In this document: piece after piece, positions 60,571-64,000 of the stretch
Layout of the letters: the number at the start of each line of letters is the position of its first letter
Position numbering within the stretch: position 1 is the stretch's first letter
Source: Lepiota brunneoincarnata
Taxonomy: Eukaryota; Basidiomycota; Agaricomycetes; Agaricales; Agaricaceae
Assembly: GCA_023014365.1 (NCBI GenBank)
Contig: JAEBUN010000021.1
Location: 682,001 to 746,000, forward strand
Length of the DNA stretch: 64,000 nucleotides
Reading direction: 5' to 3'
Program-made: the position numbers and the translations under genes
The notes under the pieces: model-generated
Database searches by the model: none
What the model was told of the DNA's origin: nothing
The model's input: the letters and a program-made list of their open reading frames with translations, nothing else

Positions 60571-62709
60571 ATGTCCTTTGAGAGCAGTCTCAGGAAGGTC
60601 AACCCCCCAAAACAGAGAACTACTTGGAATTCTAATCATCCAGAAGGTTCTGAAGGCATCATTGCCGCTAGTACCTCTCAAAAGCAAAAAGATCCTACTA
60701 GTTCTATAACTGCAAGCACAGCAAGCAGTTTAGCAGTTGCAGTATCAAGAGAAGTTGCACCGCCGATCTCTACTGCTCCTAGAATTACTATAAGGCTTCC
60801 AGCCTCAGCTCGCAACATAGCACATATTCTGCACACCGAAAGCCAGGATGGTCAGACCATTCCTACACTAAGCTTAGTGTTTACAAACCAAAACTTGTTT
60901 CATACGAACCCTCCTGGTGCCTCTATGGTACCACAGATATCACAGTCAACTCTGACTGTACAGACAAACCAAACTATGCCATCTACAACAACTACAGCTA
61001 GTAAAATGGGACACGAGTGTATGCCAATTCCCTTTAGCAATAATGCTCCCAGATGGGATGCATCAAAACCACAGACATTGAGAAATTATCTGTGGATGCT
61101 TGAATGGCTCTTCATGATAACAAAGATGATGGACAATGCAGAAAGGATAAATTGGGCAGTGTCATATGTGGACCAGGATATCTGTGAAGAGTGGATGAGT
61201 TTTGCGGAGTTCCCAGCAGGAAGCTGGACAGGTTTCATAGAGAGATTGAAGAAAGAGTATCCCGAGACTGTGGCAGCCAAGCAGGGCTCAGTGCAACGAT
61301 TGAGGGAACTCTGCGCAGAGAGTAGAGGCATTGCGATGAATGAGGAGCATAAAGTCTTGGACTTCAAAAGGAGATTCATTCTAGAAGCAGAGAAGTGCCT
61401 GAAGTTGCTGGCAGTAGTCTCAAACTGAGAGCTAGTCAAGTTATTTACAAGTGCACTGGACTCTGTGTTCCAGGACGTACTCAGTGCAAGATTAGTGATC
61501 ACCAGGGTGCGTAGAACCGCAAGTGATGGGTTGGCACTAACTGTGAAGGATTTACACAAAGAGGACCCCTATGATTGGAGGATTGTTGTGGATAAAGCCA
61601 TCGAAATTTTGATTGGCAAAACACTTATGTGATCCCTTCATTGTTAGGGGAAGTTAAGAGCACTGGAACCAAGTTGATATTTGGGTGGCAAATACAATTG
61701 ACACCCACACTACTTATATACATAGTGGTCTGCACACAGACCAGGTAGCCAAACACTATGTAGCTACTAGAATATAATGTGTGCAAACAATATACAAACA
61801 ATGTCAGTTGTATGCAGATCAGACTTGGGGATGGGGGTGGCCGAAGGCCAAGGCCAGGCTTAGGCATTGGGCATCAGCTAGAGAGGCTGAGCCTGGACAC
61901 CCAACCACAGACCCCTAGACATACCTTGCATAAGGGGGTGCACAAGACGCTAGTCCCCTTACATTCATCAGAATTCAAGGCCGGTGAACTTGGCATCGAT
62001 GAGCCATCCACCTGCAACATCCGGAACAGGGACTTATGACCCTGTAGTAAAGCGAGAGCTGCAAAGCTTAAAGCAGAAGTTTCAGGATGAAGTCTCACAG
62101 ATGGCAGGTGGTCTCGCTGAGCTTAAGGACCTCATGAATATCCAGGGGCATACCTTAAAATCATACTTAGAGAGTTTGGTGAAGGACAGACACAATCATG
62201 CCAGCTATAATCATGCTCAGAGGAATACCGGAAGTGGGCCAGCAGGGTCGCTTTCTGATCACAAGTGTTTCTACTGTTGGTTATTGGGGCATAGTTGGTT
62301 ATCCTGCCTGGACATGGAGGCAGATAAACAAGCTGGCCGAATTAGAGTTGAAGGGAACAAAATATATATGGGAGATGGCTCAAGTATCCCTTGAGGAGAA
62401 GGGCCTATTAAAGAGAAAGTAGTGAAGTACTATGTGACAAAGGGACAACTCTTTGTTCAGGTACCAGAACTGCTGGAGGTTGAGCCTGAGTTACCACAAG
62501 TGCCAGCAGCAGCAGTATTTGCACAGAAAATGTTCCCAAGGTCAGAAAACCAAAGGTTGCTAGCAGAAGAAGAAATCCGCCATCTGAAGCAGTGCATGGA
62601 AATGTTGGAAACAGCTGCCATCCACACTGGGAGTGCCCCAAAGGTTAAGCTTATGACCAGAAAGGATGATAACGTCAAAATACAGTCTTTGGCCAAGCAA
62701 TTGGCCTAG
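60571..62709 (+). pseudogene. Gypsy-5 gag, interrupted by a solo LTR
   Basis: Starts MSFESSLRKVNPPKQ. Gag core: RWDASKPQTLRNYLWMLEWL, VDQDICEEWMSF, FIERLKKEYPE. TGA after VVSN (61426) and TGA after KTLM (61630). The solo LTR 61642-61963 splits it; without it the frame continues SLHQNSRPVNLASMSHPPATSG to a coiled segment (VKRELQSLKQKFQDEVSQMA) and one CCHC knuckle (CFYCWLLGHSWLSC, 62263-62304). One more TGA lies at 62394, and it ends at 62709. Confidence 0.75.
61642..61963 (+). mobile_element. Solo LTR (322 bp) inside Gypsy-5 gag
   Basis: TGTTAGGGGA..TCCCCTTACA, a near-perfect inverted end pair, with TSD TTCAT at 61637-61641 and 61964-61968. Same family as the truncated LTR at 57536-57796 (shared GGCTGAGCCTGGACACCC-type core). 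Strand given is arbitrary. Confidence 0.88.
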
Positions 62710-62948
62710 ATACAGGCTAAGCTTAGTGGTTTGACAGATGGTATGCCCTCGGCAAGCCAGTATTTGGACACCAGGAGTGGTGCGAAGACTTGGAACTTGG
62801 AGTCAGGTTTCTAAAGGGTTCGAGGAAGGAGCCAGCTCTGAAGAAGAAGGTTGCCTTCGCTAGAGGACAGACTCCTGAGGATGCATTGGATTCCGAGTGA
62901 TCAGAAGAATCAGAAAATGAGGAAATAGGGCAGACAATAGAGAAACCA

Positions 62949-63250
62949 ATGTGTGCAGCAGCAGGGGAATTACCATATAGGAATGTGAAACCACTGCACC
63001 CGGTCGTTGAGGCACCACCACTGCCTGTCAGAAGGATGGAATCATCTAAGAAGGAGCCTGTGTATAAGCACCAGGCCCCTATAGAGAGGAATGTCGATGT
63101 TGAGGAAGTACTCAGCAGGGTATTGAAGCGAGAAGCCTCAGTATCGCATGGAGAACTCTTGGCATTGTCACCTTTATACAGAAATGCTTATAGAGAGTGA
63201 ATTATGAGAAAACAGGTACCCACAAATCAAAGCTTAATAGCAGGAGTTGG
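62949..63250 (+). pseudogene. Gypsy-5 gag-protease linker fragment
   Basis: Reads MCAAAGELPYRNVKPL..APIERNVDVEEVLSRVLKRE..LLALSPLYRNAYRE. This is the region just before the protease in agaricomycete Ty3 polyproteins. The frame stops near 63200 and the element is cut by the next LTR at 63251. Confidence 0.55.
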
Positions 63251-63633
63251 TGTTATCAGAACTCATATCAGAAGGATGGTTATTTTTAACTACATTCCCA
63301 TGTCACTATGAAACCATCAGTAGTGTACATCAGAAGGACTATTATTACCATATGCCTCATGTTTCTTATCTATGACTTGTAATTACCTTGGTCCAGACTA
63401 TTATAGTAGGAGTACAGCCACACTTAGAAGTATATAAGGATACAGTACAATACCTTGTATCCCTATCTTAGTGTTATAAAGTTCTTGCCTCCTATACCTC
63501 TTTGCCATAACTGGCTGGACTTATAGTGCTCCGTCATCTCCAAGTCACGCTCAGTAGGACAGGACCAAGTCTGTATAGACATCCTGTGTCGAACCCTGTG
63601 CTACTCAAGAGTGAACCCCTAACCTGGGTAACA
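63251..63633 (+). repeat. Gypsy-4b 5' LTR
   Basis: 383 bp, TGTTATCAG..GGGTAACA; inverted copy at 57150-57535. TATATAA near 63433; a transcript start 35 nt later would begin ATCTTAGTGTT. Confidence 0.8.
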
Positions 63634-63634
63634 A

Positions 63635-63645
63635 AACACTAAGAT
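63635..63645 (+). promoter_or_regulatory. Gypsy-4b self-priming primer-binding site
   Basis: AACACTAAGAT, one base after the LTR, is the exact complement of ATCTTAGTGTT (about 63467-63477) in the same LTR. 11 nt, the same geometry as in Gypsy-3. Confidence 0.72.
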
Positions 63646-63662
63646 ACTCTGCTGCTTATCTC

Positions 63663-63992
63663 TTGCTCACCCTCTACTCTGCTTTGCTTTGCCAACATAC
63701 TGAACGCGTCAAGGTACTCTGGTTGTTCAAAATGATGTGCGAAAGAAAACTGCCCCTCTGTGTAGCCATCGCTACGTCCCTCAACCTCTCTCCGCCAGAA
63801 GACCTAGCTTACCTACTCATTTTCATTTTTACCTCTACCGCCACCCTCATCGCCTACCGAATCATCACCTTAGAACTTGAACATATCATGTGCCCTTGCC
63901 ACTGTTGTGTTGTCAGATCATGGAACCTGTACTCAGGAATTTCCATCATCACAACCCAATTTTTCATTCTTCTAGCAATAATCGATCACTAG
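63663..63992 (+). other. Leader ORF with a membrane helix in Gypsy-4
   Basis: 109 codons from ATG 63663. The part shared with Gypsy-4a (minus strand, 57120 to about 56905) is about 75 residues and holds CVAIATSLNLSPPEDLAYLL followed by a hydrophobic helix (IFIFTSTATLIAYRII). The two copies agree at most residues. After LELE they diverge, so the real end or a splice donor is probably there. Not Gag-like. Confidence 0.35.
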
Positions 63993-64000
63993 ACAACTGC

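Larger units (their letters stand above)
59444..63250 (+). mobile_element. Gypsy-5: 5' part of another Ty3-like element
   Basis: Possible LTR 59444-60440, primer site 60443, gag 60571-62709 interrupted by a solo LTR, and a gag/protease-linker piece 62949-63200. Cut at 63250 by the Gypsy-4b LTR. No RT is present. Confidence 0.65.
63251..64000 (+). mobile_element. Gypsy-4b: 5' end of a Ty3-like element, continues beyond the window
   Basis: LTR 63251-63633, self-priming site 63635-63645, leader ORF 63663 on. It is the inverted counterpart of Gypsy-4a. It probably inserted into Gypsy-5; the 3' LTR and TSD (candidate GTTGG at 63246-63250) lie outside. Confidence 0.75.

Noticed and set aside
1..64000. 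tRNA genes, CRISPR arrays, bacterial operons or phage functions
   Set aside because: I found no convincing tRNA cloverleaf by eye, and the DNA is clearly eukaryotic with spliceosomal introns.

Overview
This window is a piece of a filamentous basidiomycete nuclear genome, most likely an agaricomycete. The evidence is a NACHT NTPase with the agaricomycete-type sequence, an eight-exon basidiomycete 7-TM protein, many introns of about 50 nt with GT..AG ends, and Ty3/gypsy chromoviruses typical of this group. I cannot name the species. More than half of the window is LTR retrotransposon, in nested layers that can be resolved to the base by LTR ends and target-site duplications (TSDs).

Layout. 1-4.95 kb: a partial ORF end, a decayed F-box gene, and a minus-strand NACHT NTPase gene with one frame break. 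4.96-19.05 kb: Copia-A (minus strand, TSD TGACC). It carries a whole Ty3 element, Gypsy-1 (8424-16665, TSD ATCAT), inside its protease region and a 663-bp solo LTR (TSD GCGTG) inside its gag. 19-38.1 kb: host DNA. It holds a 5S-rRNA-like stretch, a cysteine-rich secreted protein gene with a GPI-type tail, a tandem pair of CS-alpha-beta defensin genes, two tandem minus-strand DUF3533/SNG1-like membrane protein genes, a 7-TM gene and a secreted GH78-type alpha-L-rhamnosidase gene. 38.4-56.9 kb: Copia-B (plus strand, truncated) with two nested Ty3 elements, Gypsy-2 (38766-47007, TSD CTTTC, apparently intact) and Gypsy-3 (48993-55211, TSD ACAAA, decayed and lacking the integrase core). 56.9-64 kb: a mosaic of two inverted 5' ends of a further family (Gypsy-4), a short element with a KH-domain gag-like ORF, and a gag fragment of Gypsy-5 with a 322-bp solo LTR (TSD TTCAT).

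The most interesting material is the coding organisation of Gypsy-1, -2 and -3. Gag and Pol are joined by a -1 overlap at a slippery sequence. Downstream of Pol lies an extra gene (here ORF3) with two zinc knuckles of fixed spacing. A second long frame (here ORFX) overlaps ORF3 at +1. In Gypsy-1 and -2 ORFX runs on into the 3' LTR, so its acidic C-terminus is LTR-encoded, and it carries a SUMO-interaction-like motif. The same ORF3/ORFX geometry is present in the diverged Gypsy-3. Gypsy-1/2, Gypsy-3 and Gypsy-4 each have a primer-binding site complementary to the predicted 5' end of their own transcript, which is Tf1/sushi-type self-priming. Both copia elements instead have an iMet anticodon-arm primer site. 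All five premature stops in Copia-A and Gypsy-1 look like CGA-to-TGA changes, which points to CpG deamination in silenced copies. All comparisons were made by eye, without alignment software.
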